Below are positions 52,279-60,603 of a DNA stretch of 64,000 nucleotides, piece after piece. Under the pieces are notes generated by a model. It did no database searches, was not told the origin of the DNA, and saw only the letters and a program-made list of their open reading frames with translations. The first letter of the stretch is position 1, and the number at the start of each line of letters is the position of its first letter. The stretch spans positions 2,480,001-2,544,000 of the forward strand of contig NZ_CP159510.1 of NCBI RefSeq assembly GCF_040529185.1. Reading direction: 5' to 3'. Origin of the DNA: Sporolactobacillus sp. Y61 (lineage in GTDB: Bacteria > Bacillota > Bacilli > Bacillales > Sporolactobacillaceae). Both the position numbers and the translations under genes were made by a program.

Positions 52279-52508
52279 CTCTGTTCACACTCCACGAAGA
52301 TGGATCTGGCTTCATTGAGCCGGATACCTACACACTGGCCACATGTTTCAAACATGCATGGGCCTCCGAATGGTAATAGTGCTTTGCAACAAACGACTTC
52401 ACCTTCACTGACACCAAGATCCATGAGACGTCTGCGAGCCACTTGATTTATTTTCGACAAATCAATAATTTTTGCTTCCATTCCCGGTTTCAAATCAGCC
52501 AAAAACAT
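52275..52508 (-). CDS. feoA: Ferrous iron transport protein A
   Basis: An SH3-like cytosolic partner of FeoB, 77 residues (LADLKPGMEAKIIDLS, RRRLMDLGVSEGEVV, GIRLNEARSIFVE). The ATG at 52508 has GGGGGG 7 bases upstream; another ATG lies at 52514. Confidence 0.92.
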   Translation of the reverse strand: MFLADLKPGMEAKIIDLSKINQVARRRLMDLGVSEGEVVCCKALLPFGGPCMFETCGQCVGIRLNEARSIFVECEQS

Positions 52509-52540
52509 GACCATGCCCCCCGGTCTTACTTCATTTTTTT

Positions 52541-52559
52541 GATAATGATAATTGTTATC
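52541..52559. promoter_or_regulatory. Fur box upstream of feoA
   Basis: GATAATGATAATTGTTATC matches the 19-bp Fur consensus GATAATGATAATCATTATC at 17 positions. It lies 33 bp before the feoA start, predicting repression by the Fur encoded at 5.5 kb. The 190 bp between this box and the IS end show no gene. Confidence 0.88.
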
Positions 52560-52750
52560 AGTTAAATTTTAAATCAAATCCCCCACCGTGACAATGGATA
52601 AAACTGAAATATTTATTTTTACTTCTTGTGATTTTTGATAAAATACTGACTTTCATGACATGATTGTTTAAAAGATAAAATGTTTTCCTAAACCTGAATT
52701 ATTCATAGCAGCTTATTTTCTATGGTTTAGGTGGTAATTTCGCAAAGGAT

Positions 52751-54347
52751 TTTACAGATTTTTACTAAGCGAACAACTTAACGATGATTTTGAATGCCTG
52801 TTGGCCCGCATGGAACATGCGGACAGCCATTTTCTCGTTTTCAGGGCAGACGAATCCCGTCGTTTCCAACAGAAATTCTGAATTTTTTAAGATTGATGGT
52901 CTGGACACTATGCCAATGCCGGCAACCGATGGATTTGATCCAGCGTCTGCCGGAAGGCCTTTTGGTAAAGACAGTGACTGCAGAGTCGGAAAATGAGCGA
53001 ACGGCCGGAATGAACGAGCCTGCCGGCAATCTTGATCAGGCGAAGGCGCACAGTATCCATACAAAGCCGCTTCTTTTTAGCGGATTTCGGCAGACAGAGC
53101 AGGCGAAACCCGGCTTCAATATTGCTTGCCAGCATACGAATCTGCAGTTTCACCGCGTTGGCTTCAAAACGGGTGCTGCTCAGCTGATCAAAGGCAAAAC
53201 CGTTCTTGCCTTCCTTGATCAGGTTTTCCATCGTGCCCCGGTTTTGATAGAATTTAATGACGCGTTTAGCGGGAAGGCTCATATTCGTGACAATAAAGGT
53301 CGGTTGGAAAAAGAGCTCACCTTCCGGGCGCTCCAGTTTCACAACAACTCGCCGGGCCTGATCCCAGGAAGCCGCCTGGTACTGAAATTCACGATAAAAC
53401 ACGACTGGAGAACCGACTGGCATGGCGTGCTTTTTCTGACGGGCTTCCACAAGCCGCTGTGCTTTTTCAGCCAACCGGGGGTTGGCCTTCAAACGGATGG
53501 CGTAAAAAACCTCTTTTTCCTCACACAAGCTGTACAGCCCGGGAACGGCGAAGCCACTGTCTCCCCGGACGGCCAGATCCTGTCCGGGATTGAGCGAGCG
53601 ATAGTGTGCCAGCACCGGACGGATAAAATCGACGACACCACGGGAGGTGTAGACATTGCCGGAACGTAGTTCGGCTTTCAGGCAGTAGCCGGTCAGCGAG
53701 TCAAACAGGAGAAGCGGATGGTAGCCGGTGTCCTGGTAATGGGCATTGTAGGCCGCGCCTTCCTGATGCCCGGCGGTCTCAAAATTGGCTGAATCCACGT
53801 CAAGCACTACCTGCTGACTGGGCCTGAGGGCATAGAGTCGATCCAGGTAAGCTTGATTGACGGCTTCCAGCGATTGAACGGTGTCGGCATCCACGCGTTG
53901 ATTAAAGCGGGACAGCCGCGGTTGGGAAGCCAGGTGCTTCTTCTCAAGCAGGGTCGTAAATATGGGATCTGTTCCCAACTCATCGGCCTGGTCGTCGGTG
54001 TGATAGCCAGCCAGGTGCTGATAGATTTTCTGAATCACCACCTTTGGGTTGGTGTGCCTGGCATGAGTGACCGGATCGTTCACGTACAGTTTTTCCTGGA
54101 TCAACTCACTGAGGCCAGTCTTTTCATCGAATTCTCGATAAAGTAATAAGCCGGAATCGGAAGAAAGCGCGCCGCCTGAGAAACTGGCTTTAATCTTTTT
54201 ATTGAAGTGGAACGTTGATTCCTTTACACTGGACATATGAGGAGCCCCCTGTATGTTTGGTTTCGCTTAACTTAATCATACAAGGAATGAGCTCCTTTTT
54301 CATTCCCTTTTTTCACTTTTCAGGTGAAAAGTGAAAATCGCTGTAAA
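52751..54347 (-). mobile_element. IS1380-family insertion sequence (approximate ends)
   Basis: An element of about 1.6 kb around the transposase gene. The outer ends both begin TTTACAG when read inward (52751-52757, and complement of 54347-54341), followed by ATTTTTACT and CGATTTTCACT respectively, so the termini are imperfect inverted repeats. No clear target duplication was found, and the true ends may lie a few bases outside. It sits between the feo promoter region and the orphan kinase gene. Confidence 0.6.
52908..54236 (-). CDS. IS1380-family transposase
   Basis: A 442-residue DDE transposase with ALSSDSGLLLYREFDEKTGLS, LASQPRLSRFNQRVD, VVLDVDSANFETAG, VRGDSGFAVPGLYSLCEE and FYQNRGTMENLIKEGKNGF. 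The frame is uninterrupted and probably functional. It is homologous to the transposase at 19.3 kb but well diverged, so the two come from separate acquisitions. Confidence 0.92.
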   Translation of the reverse strand: MSSVKESTFHFNKKIKASFSGGALSSDSGLLLYREFDEKTGLSELIQEKLYVNDPVTHARHTNPKVVIQKIYQHLAGYHTDDQADELGTDPIFTTLLEKKHLASQPRLSRFNQRVDADTVQSLEAVNQAYLDRLYALRPSQQVVLDVDSANFETAGHQEGAAYNAHYQDTGYHPLLLFDSLTGYCLKAELRSGNVYTSRGVVDFIRPVLAHYRSLNPGQDLAVRGDSGFAVPGLYSLCEEKEVFYAIRLKANPRLAEKAQRLVEARQKKHAMPVGSPVVFYREFQYQAASWDQARRVVVKLERPEGELFFQPTFIVTNMSLPAKRVIKFYQNRGTMENLIKEGKNGFAFDQLSSTRFEANAVKLQIRMLASNIEAGFRLLCLPKSAKKKRLCMDTVRLRLIKIAGRLVHSGRSLIFRLCSHCLYQKAFRQTLDQIHRLPALA

Positions 54348-54467
54348 CCTTGGTGGCTCAACGACAAGCAAAGTTCATACCGCGGGCCATGAATATTCTA
54401 GGCTAAATTTTGCATATAAATTTACAAATACCGCATTTAATTTATACTTTTATTGGGAGGATTGGAT

Positions 54468-55541
54468 ATGAATGACAGAGCCGGATTGACAGACACAGCA
54501 TGTGCATACAGGGAGATCCTGGATCATACAAATGATGCAATCATTATTCTTCAGGGAGAACATACGGTTTGGGCGAACAAACCGGCAAGAAAATATTTTG
54601 CTGCTACTGAATGGACTGAGGCCAAAGAGATTTTTCTCCCTCATTTTTTAAAAAAACAGGATTTGATGAAACTGCAGAATATCATTCATCATGTCATTTC
54701 TTACGGTCAAAAGGAATCGGTTGCCACGATTCGTCTTCCTGTCATTATACCAGACGGAACGGTTATTCAGTCAGAAATTCATATTCATCCATTCACATTT
54801 CATCACACACCCCTGGTCCAATTGACAATCAGAGACATCGGAGATATAAAAAATGCTGAACTAAACCTGATGCAATCTGAAAAATTATCGGTAATTGGTG
54901 AACTTTCTGCCGGAATCCTGCATGAAATCAGAAACCCTCTGACATCCATTAAGGGTTTTCTGCAATTAATGCAGAAAGATCCTGTACCTGATAAAAATTA
55001 TATTGAGATTATCCTTAATGAAGTCAACCATATAGAAAATATTGCCACCGGACTGCTTAATTTCACAAAACCTCAGCCGGAGCATTTTGTTAAACTGGAA
55101 CTTGGCAGCATATTAAAAAATACCCTGTTCTTATTTGAAACCCACGCAGTCAGGAAACATATTTCCTTTGACGTGATCGGTGACGGTGACGCACATCTTA
55201 TTTTAGGTGATAAAACCCAGATGAAACAGGTTTTTATAAATCTAATCAAAAATGCAATCGATGCTATTGATGATGACGGAAAGATATCCATTTCACTGAT
55301 ATCTGCTGATTCCCGCGAAATCATAAAAATCAGTGACTCCGGAAAGGGAATGCCTTCAACCATCATCACAAAGCTGGGTAAATCCTTTTTTACCACAAAA
55401 GTCAGCGGTACCGGACTCGGACTGATGGTCACGTTCAAAATAATTAACAACCATAACGGTAAAGTGTCTATTGAAAGTAAAGAAAACAGGGGAACGACAT
55501 TCACGTTGACGTTCCCCTGTTACTCCGTTGCACGCCCTTAA
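54468..55541 (+). CDS. Orphan PAS-type histidine kinase, sporulation kinase-like
   Basis: A soluble kinase of 357 residues with no membrane helix. An N-terminal PAS domain (about 10-125), a HisKA with His152 in HEIRNPLTSIKGFLQLM, and a HATPase (NLIKNAIDAI, SGKGMPS, GTGLGLMV). The H-box is nearly identical to those of KinA-KinE of Bacillus, which phosphorylate Spo0F. No response regulator is adjacent, also as in the Kin proteins. GGGAGG lies 7 bases upstream of the ATG. Confidence 0.85.
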   Translation: MNDRAGLTDTACAYREILDHTNDAIIILQGEHTVWANKPARKYFAATEWTEAKEIFLPHFLKKQDLMKLQNIIHHVISYGQKESVATIRLPVIIPDGTVIQSEIHIHPFTFHHTPLVQLTIRDIGDIKNAELNLMQSEKLSVIGELSAGILHEIRNPLTSIKGFLQLMQKDPVPDKNYIEIILNEVNHIENIATGLLNFTKPQPEHFVKLELGSILKNTLFLFETHAVRKHISFDVIGDGDAHLILGDKTQMKQVFINLIKNAIDAIDDDGKISISLISADSREIIKISDSGKGMPSTIITKLGKSFFTTKVSGTGLGLMVTFKIINNHNGKVSIESKENRGTTFTLTFPCYSVARP

Positions 55542-55582
55542 TTTAAGGGCGTGTCCTTATATTCTTCTATGTATATGTAAAT

Positions 55583-55605
55583 AAAAAAAGCCTCTCAGAG
55601 GCTTT
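55583..55605 (-). terminator. Terminator after DUF2653 gene
   Basis: Stem AAAGCCTC with GAGGCTTT, loop TCA, followed on the minus strand by seven T. It may also end kinase transcripts in the opposite direction. Confidence 0.75.
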
Positions 55606-55607
55606 AG

Positions 55608-55642
55608 TGTAAAAGCTTGCCAGTCGGCAAGTTTTACTTCTC
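55608..55642 (+). repeat. Dispersed GGCARGTTTTWCTTC-type motif, copy 5, as a hairpin
   Basis: GTAAAAGCTTGCC, loop AGTC, then GGCAAGTTTTAC form a 12-bp stem with one bulged G, followed by TTCTC. The 3' arm carries the repeat core seen at 48.2 and 63.4 kb. It probably acts as a terminator for the kinase gene. Confidence 0.5.
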
Positions 55643-55654
55643 TTATTGATGATT

Positions 55655-55948
55655 TTAAGCACGATAATGGACAATGATCCCCAGCTGTTCGTCAAGTTCC
55701 AGTTTTAAAGAGGCTGCGAATGGGTCTGTATGCATCTGGGTATCCAGCCAGAAGCGTACGGCTTCAATAATATTTGAAGCGACAAGGACCTGTCTGCGCC
55801 CATTAAACCAGGTTTCTGCCGAGAAACCATAGTCATCATCATACATGAGTTCCACCTTGAATGCTTCAGGTGACGCTGACTTCTTATCGGCCAGAAACAG
55901 GCATATAGCGTTCACAATATCCTGTTCCTGAATGATTACCTCCTCCAT
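55655..55948 (-). CDS. YxcD-like DUF2653 protein
   Basis: A 97-residue acidic cytosolic protein (EEVIIQEQDIVNAICLFLADKK, VELMYDDDYGFSAETWFNGRRQVLVASNIIEAVRFWLD) of the DUF2653 family. Function unknown. The start overlaps the end of the upstream membrane-protein gene by 13 bases, so the pair is translationally linked. Confidence 0.82.
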   Translation of the reverse strand: MEEVIIQEQDIVNAICLFLADKKSASPEAFKVELMYDDDYGFSAETWFNGRRQVLVASNIIEAVRFWLDTQMHTDPFAASLKLELDEQLGIIVHYRA

Positions 55949-56379
55949 GGATTACTGTCCTCAGCTCTTCTCTTTTTTGTTCGATTGGTAAAACTGCTTA
56001 TGATGTAACGAATTAATGCGATAATCGCAACGATCGCAAGAATGTTAATAAGCAATCCGGCCATCATGCCGAACCCGCCGAGGTGAGATAACAGGCTGCC
56101 AAAAAGCAGACCCGACAGACCTCCAAAAATCATCCCCTTCATAAACGAACCGCCTGAGAAATTTCTTTGTGAGGTTGCCGTGCGATTCACATTGGAACGC
56201 TGCTGCTGCTTATTGCCAAATAACGAATTGGTGTTCGTTTTATTTGAGTTAAACGACTTAACTCCCGAACGGTACCCCTTTGCACTGGCCTGATTGTCAT
56301 CCTGTTGAAAAACAAAATTACCGGCCGGTGTAAAAATCAGTGCAAGAGCGAGAAACGATGCCAGTATTTTTTTTAACAT
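55936..56379 (-). CDS. Gly-rich membrane protein, Tim44-like N-terminal type
   Basis: A 147-residue protein: signal-anchor helix (LKKILASFLALALIFTPAG), a hydrophilic Asn/Ser-rich stretch, a Gly-rich segment (FMKGMIFGGLSGLLFGSLLSHLGGFG), a second membrane helix (LINILAIVAIIALIRYII) and a basic tail. It resembles the short membrane proteins paired with DUF2653 in Bacilli and the N-terminal part of Tim44-like proteins. Function unknown. GGGGGG lies 10 bases upstream of the ATG at 56379. Confidence 0.72.
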   Translation of the reverse strand: MLKKILASFLALALIFTPAGNFVFQQDDNQASAKGYRSGVKSFNSNKTNTNSLFGNKQQQRSNVNRTATSQRNFSGGSFMKGMIFGGLSGLLFGSLLSHLGGFGMMAGLLINILAIVAIIALIRYIISSFTNRTKKRRAEDSNPWRR

Positions 56380-56541
56380 TTCATTTTGTCCCCCCATTTA
56401 TTTATAAGCATAGATATCTCCACTTATGATTTACGAAACCGTATCGACGAGGTTTCATCGTTTTTCGTGGAAACGTGTTAATTCCCAGTATTATAATTAT
56501 TCGAACGATCAACGAATATTTGACGGAACTATGAACAATTT

Positions 56542-57729
56542 TTATCGTTTTAATGTATCGACTGCCCTTTTCAGTTGCTTCATGGCTTTTTCGACATAGG
56601 CATGCGGACATGCCAGATTGATCCGGACAAATCCTGCACCTTCCTCTCCGAATGTGTATCCCGGATTGAGCGCCAGGCCGGCTTTTTGAACCATGAAATT
56701 TTGCAGTTCCCGCTTCCCCAGGCGGAGCCTGTGACAATCAATCCATCCCAGGTAAGTGCCTTCCAGTGGAGACATCGACAGCATGGGTAAATGATCTCGA
56801 AAAAAGGTGGATACATAATCTGCATTCCTTTTTATGTAATCAAGACATTGATCAAGCCAGGAAGATCCCGACCGGTATGCTGCTTCAGCAGCAATCATGC
56901 CTGCTGTATTCGGTTCACTGAGATTGAAGCGTCGAATCTGATTCATGTATTTTTTTCTCAATTGATCATTTGGAATGATGATATTAGAAACCTGCAGGCT
57001 GGCAAGATTGAACGTCTTGCTGGGCGCTGTGCAGATAATGGCATGTTGTTGTGCTTCTTCAGACAGACTGGCGAAGGGAATGTGATGGAATCCTTTAAAA
57101 ATGAGATCACTGTGAATTTCATCTGAAACAACCAGAACATGTGAAGCAGCAGCAAGTTCTGCAACACGCAGTAATTCATCACGGGACCAGACGCGGCCGA
57201 CTGGGTTATGAGGGGAACATAAGAGCATTAATCTGACGGATGGATCAGACATTTTTCTTTCCAGATCGGTAAAATTCATATGATATCGTCCACGTTCACA
57301 GACCAGCGGATTTTCAATAAGTCCTCTCCCCTGATTAATCGCAGCTTTTATGAAAGGAGGATATACCGGCGGCTGGACCAGGATCTTGTCCCCCGGTTTT
57401 GTGAACCCGTCGACAATCAGATTCAATGCTGTAACGACTCCCGGACTGTGACAAATCCAGCGTTTTTCTATCTGCCATTCATGACGCCCTTTCATCCATT
57501 CTCTGACGGATTCAAGATAACTGTCTGTCCTTTCCGTGTAACCGTAAAGTCCATGCTCCACTCTGCTTTTCAGTGCTGAAGTAACCTCGTCAGGAACACG
57601 GAAATCCATATCAGCGACCCACATGGGGAGCAAATCTTTACCGCCAAAAATTCGATCGGCCCCATCCCACTTTATCGAAGCCGAACCCCTCCGATTAATC
57701 TGTTCATCAAAGTCATAGCGTTTTGCCAT
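56542..57729 (-). CDS. patB: PLP-dependent C-S lyase / aminotransferase PatB-MalY type
   Basis: A fold-type I PLP enzyme of 395 residues. N-terminal KWDGADRIFGGKDLLPMWVADMDF, LLCSPHNPVGRVW, VVSDEIHSDL and the PLP lysine in TAPSKTFNLASLQVSN. The sequence follows cystathionine beta-lyase/PatB. It probably releases thiols or homocysteine from cystathionine-like substrates. The ATG at 57729 has AAGGAG at 8 bases and overlaps the end of the MerR regulator gene. Confidence 0.9.
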   Translation of the reverse strand: MAKRYDFDEQINRRGSASIKWDGADRIFGGKDLLPMWVADMDFRVPDEVTSALKSRVEHGLYGYTERTDSYLESVREWMKGRHEWQIEKRWICHSPGVVTALNLIVDGFTKPGDKILVQPPVYPPFIKAAINQGRGLIENPLVCERGRYHMNFTDLERKMSDPSVRLMLLCSPHNPVGRVWSRDELLRVAELAAASHVLVVSDEIHSDLIFKGFHHIPFASLSEEAQQHAIICTAPSKTFNLASLQVSNIIIPNDQLRKKYMNQIRRFNLSEPNTAGMIAAEAAYRSGSSWLDQCLDYIKRNADYVSTFFRDHLPMLSMSPLEGTYLGWIDCHRLRLGKRELQNFMVQKAGLALNPGYTFGEEGAGFVRINLACPHAYVEKAMKQLKRAVDTLKR

Positions 57730-58123
57730 AATCTTGCTCCTTTGCAGCATCTTTTCCCATTTCCTCAGGATGCAGATTCTTCAATTCAACAATTAGCTGA
57801 TCAATATATGTTATTTTATCACGAATATGGGCTTCTTCTACAGCCAGAGCTGATCTTTGACTCATCAACTGTTCCAGAATATTTTGGATCAAGTGAGAAG
57901 ATCCGCATCCATATGTTCTTTTCAGTGAAAAAATTTTCTGGATGGTTTTTAAAGACAATCCCATTCGTTGCATGTCTTTTATTGCCTGAAAATCTTCGAC
58001 TTCCGTCTTTCTAAAGTCTTTAAAGGCACCATTCATTGCCGGCTGAATTAGCCCTAATGCCTCATAATAACGGACTGTGTCTTTCGTTGTCCGGCACAGC
58101 GTGACAAACTGACCTGTTTTCAA
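57713..58123 (-). CDS. MerR-family regulator
   Basis: A helix-turn-helix regulator of 136 residues: winged helix LKTGQFVTLCRTTKDTVRYYEALGLIQPAMNG, EVEDFQAIKDMQRMGLSLKTIQKIF, then a coiled-coil dimer helix. It carries one isolated Cys (YGCGSSH), so it is not a classical metal sensor. The TTG at 58123, with AAGGAG at 10 bases, is favoured as start. It overlaps patB by 17 bases and likely regulates it. Confidence 0.85.
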   Translation of the reverse strand: MKTGQFVTLCRTTKDTVRYYEALGLIQPAMNGAFKDFRKTEVEDFQAIKDMQRMGLSLKTIQKIFSLKRTYGCGSSHLIQNILEQLMSQRSALAVEEAHIRDKITYIDQLIVELKNLHPEEMGKDAAKEQDYGKTL

Positions 58124-58203
58124 GTCATTCACTCTCCTTGTTGACATGGGGTCAACCCCGCGGTGTTTAATCAGATTATTCTTTTTCCTGAGGAGGAATA
58201 ATC

Positions 58204-58509
58204 ATGTTCAGTGGTTCGATATTAATGATTTACGCCCTTATCTGTCTTATCTCATGCTGGACTTTCTGGCAAAAATCAGCTTTAAAGTGGCCGCTTCTCT
58301 TATTCTTTTTTACGCACCTGGCTGGCTTTTTTACGGGTTTTCTGCTCGTCAGCCATGAAATCCCGTTGATTATGATCATTCTAGTTATATTAACACTTTT
58401 AGCAAGCAGATTTTGTATCGGGTATCTGATTTTTCATCAGGTGCATCCATGGCATCATATCTTCATTGGTCTGATTTTGCTTCTTCCCGTATTGGTCGAC
58501 CGGCTTTAA
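58204..58509 (+). CDS. Small hypothetical membrane protein
   Basis: A 101-residue protein with three to four hydrophobic helices (ILMIYALICLISCWTFW, WPLLLFFFTHLAGFFTGFLL, IPLIMIILVILTLLASRFCIGYLIF, HHIFIGLILLLPVLV). A strong ribosome site, GAGGAGG, lies 7 bases before the ATG. It is divergent from the MerR gene. No family is recognised. Confidence 0.75.
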   Translation: MFSGSILMIYALICLISCWTFWQKSALKWPLLLFFFTHLAGFFTGFLLVSHEIPLIMIILVILTLLASRFCIGYLIFHQVHPWHHIFIGLILLLPVLVDRL

Positions 58510-58522
58510 CCACTTTTTACAT

Positions 58523-58555
58523 AAAAAAAGATGTCCCTCCCATGAGGAAGACACC
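58523..58555 (-). terminator. Terminator after the truncated redoxin ORF
   Basis: The minus strand has GGTGTC-TTCCTC, loop ATGG and GAGG-GACATC, then seven T. It lies 17 bp after the short redoxin-like ORF, which therefore has a complete transcription unit. Confidence 0.7.
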
Positions 58556-58572
58556 TTCTTATTCGGTTCGGG

Positions 58573-58737
58573 TCAGACCAGATCACAGGCTTCGCCCGGC
58601 ATCCAGTGTGGATCCTTCCCCTCCCATTTGATCAGCGTTTTTGCCTTTGAAAAATCCGATAATGTATAATTTTTCCCATCTGTTGTCGGAAGTGAAAATG
58701 AAGGCGCTTTTTCACCAATCTGCAGTGTAAATGCCAC
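58573..58737 (-). CDS. Short redoxin-like protein (N-terminal part only)
   Basis: A 54-residue ORF starting at GTG with GGGGAGGG 6-7 bases upstream. The first 33 residues ([33 protein letters not shown]) match the N-terminus of AhpC/TSA-type redoxins. Where the catalytic Cys region should follow, the protein instead continues [19 protein letters not shown] and stops. The only Cys is at residue 51. Strong translation and termination signals argue against simple decay, but it could be a truncated gene. Confidence 0.55.
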   Translation of the reverse strand: MAFTLQIGEKAPSFSLPTTDGKNYTLSDFSKAKTLIKWEGKDPHWMPGEACDLV

Positions 58738-58842
58738 AAAAAACCCTCCCCATAACCGTATCCGTTTTTATCGTACCATCGTTTTTTGGAAATAAAAAAC
58801 TTTTGCAATCGTCAAGGAGGTAAGTAAAATAAATGTGGGTGG

Positions 58843-58902
58843 CAGAAAAATGTGAGGGAGGGCCGCCGGGCCGGCGGCCCTCCCTCATCTCAAATTTTTC
58901 TG
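58843..58902. repeat. Long GC-rich inverted repeat
   Basis: A 14- to 16-bp perfect palindrome, with arms GAGGGAGGGCCGCC and GGCGGCCCTCCCTC (58854-58867 with 58873-58886). It is flanked by a second, outer pair CAGAAAAAT and ATTTTTCTG (58843-58851 with 58894-58902). It lies about 30 bp left of the ISLre2-type element. It could be a bidirectional terminator or a miniature repeat. Confidence 0.7.
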
Positions 58903-58930
58903 ATCTTTTAATGCTTTTCACAAAAAGGAG

Positions 58931-60514
58931 AGCCCCCTTTTGAGTACAATAGAGTTGTCTAAATCTATTGAAAGGGAAGGGACTCTCCATGGATCAGTAT
59001 AATGAAAATCATGCTTCTTTAAAAGACATTGAGCAGATTTTATTTCGTGCCCTGCAACAGACATTCAGCCGGATCCTCTATCAACTTTTGGTGAACCTGG
59101 ATCAACACTTGGCAGAAAGCCGGGATAAACGACGTTTTAAACTTCATGATAAGCGAAAGATCTCCCTGGAAACCACTCTCGGAAACGTCTCGTTCGTCCG
59201 GAACTATTATTGGGATCGGAAAGCCAGGGAGCATGTCTTCCTGCTTGATCGCTTTCTGTCCTTTGCCGGGCCAAAGCATTTCAGCCCGGCTTTCGAACAG
59301 TGGACCTTGGAGGAAGCGGTGGAAAGCGCATCCTATCGGAAGGCGGCCGCTCAGATTGAGAAGTTCCTCGGCTACCGGGCCATCAGCCATGAAACCATCC
59401 GTCAGCAGGTGCTGGAGACAAAGATTCTTCCTCCGGAAACGCAACTGCCGGCTCCTAAAGTGCTGTTTCTGGAGACGGATGGTTTGTTCACCAGCCGGCA
59501 GAGGCCTAAAGGTGCCACGAAGCCGAGGGCGGCGAAGGAGGCTAAAATGGTTTGCGTTCATTCCGGATGGAAAAGCCATTCCCACTCCGGTGAGTCGCGG
59601 TTGATCCAACCCCGAATTTATTATCATAAGGGGAACAAAGACTTTTGGGAAGGGGTTCAGGACTTTCTCGAACAGAATTATGACCTGGACTATGGACAAA
59701 CCGATTTTGTAATTAGCGGAGATGGCGCGGCGTGGATCGCTGCCGGTGAAAAGACGCTGGGGCCGAGACACACCCTCTACCATTACGATACGTTTCACAT
59801 CACACGCGATTTCAGAAAGGTGATGAAGCGCCATCATCGTTACCCGATGATGGCACAGGCGCTGAAACAGGGGCAGCCAGATCAGCTACTGTTGGAGTTG
59901 AACAGTGCCGTAGGCACGATGGCAACCGAGAAGCAGGAGACACAACTTGCGGAACTGATCCATCGTATCACGCGGCAGAAAACCGCCTTCATGAACTTCA
60001 AGACCTGGCTTCAGAAACATGGCCATGATACAAAGAACATGGCCTCCCTGGGCGCCACTGAGTCGGTGATGAGCCTCATGGCAAGACGAATGAAGTATCA
60101 TCGGAGTTGGAGCGACGAAGGGTATGATCACCTGCAAGAGCTGGTCATCGCGAAAATCAATGGTTTAAAGGTGGTGCTGCCCGGAGATCCACGGGTGTTC
60201 TGTCTGAAACAGACTGAGGCGCAGGCCCCACTGTCTGCTTCCCAGGTTTTGCCGAAAACAATGTATGAAAGGGCCGCAGCGGACACGCTGCATGAAAACC
60301 TGCCCTATCTTAAACAGTCCGCCGCGACACCCATTAGCCAGGCCCTGAAAGCTTTAGCCGGCTACTGATTTTGATTTTGTTTGGAAGGATAAGGGACGTT
60401 TGCGCTTAAATCGCTGAAAGGTATCCTTGATCAAGTCAAGCGCATGAGAGAAACGAAAGAAGCTACAAAAAAACGAAAAAAAAAAGACATCATTCTTTTG
60501 TATCCAGGGGGACA
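58931..60514 (+). mobile_element. ISLre2-family insertion sequence (approximate ends)
   Basis: The region around the ISLre2-type transposase. The left side reads GCCCCCTTTTGAGTACAATA (58932-58951). The complement of the right side (60514-60492) reads GTCCCCCTGG, then ATACAAAAG. The two share CCCCCT and TACAA, suggesting poorly conserved terminal repeats. Boundaries are tentative. Confidence 0.4.
58989..60368 (+). CDS. ISLre2-family (UPF0236) transposase
   Basis: A 459-residue protein with features of the ISLre2 group: KRKISLETTLGNVSFVRNYYWDRK, YRAISHETIRQQVLE, LFLETDGLFTSRQR, VCVHSGWK, FVISGDGAAWIAAG, YHYDTFHITRDFRK and a C-terminal LGATESVMSLMARRMKYHRSWSDEG. The frame is intact. The ATG at 58989 has GAAGGGA 6-7 bases upstream; an in-frame ATG also exists at 58968. 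Confidence 0.93.
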   Translation: MDQYNENHASLKDIEQILFRALQQTFSRILYQLLVNLDQHLAESRDKRRFKLHDKRKISLETTLGNVSFVRNYYWDRKAREHVFLLDRFLSFAGPKHFSPAFEQWTLEEAVESASYRKAAAQIEKFLGYRAISHETIRQQVLETKILPPETQLPAPKVLFLETDGLFTSRQRPKGATKPRAAKEAKMVCVHSGWKSHSHSGESRLIQPRIYYHKGNKDFWEGVQDFLEQNYDLDYGQTDFVISGDGAAWIAAGEKTLGPRHTLYHYDTFHITRDFRKVMKRHHRYPMMAQALKQGQPDQLLLELNSAVGTMATEKQETQLAELIHRITRQKTAFMNFKTWLQKHGHDTKNMASLGATESVMSLMARRMKYHRSWSDEGYDHLQELVIAKINGLKVVLPGDPRVFCLKQTEAQAPLSASQVLPKTMYERAAADTLHENLPYLKQSAATPISQALKALAGY

Positions 60515-60551
60515 CCCACAATCACTTGACTTACCCCGTCAAGGAGTCTCA

Positions 60552-60580
60552 TTGACTTTTGTACATTAATTGAATATAAT
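60552..60580 (+). promoter_or_regulatory. Promoter of proBA
   Basis: TTGACT, 17 bp, TATAAT: near-consensus sigma-A promoter upstream of the T-box leader. Confidence 0.85.
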
Positions 60581-60603
60581 AAGTCTACTTATATGAAGCG
60601 TTG

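Noticed and set aside
59040..59837. 265-codon ORF antisense to the ISLre2 transposase
   Set aside because: Opposite strand carries an unmistakable transposase; length is a by-product of codon bias.
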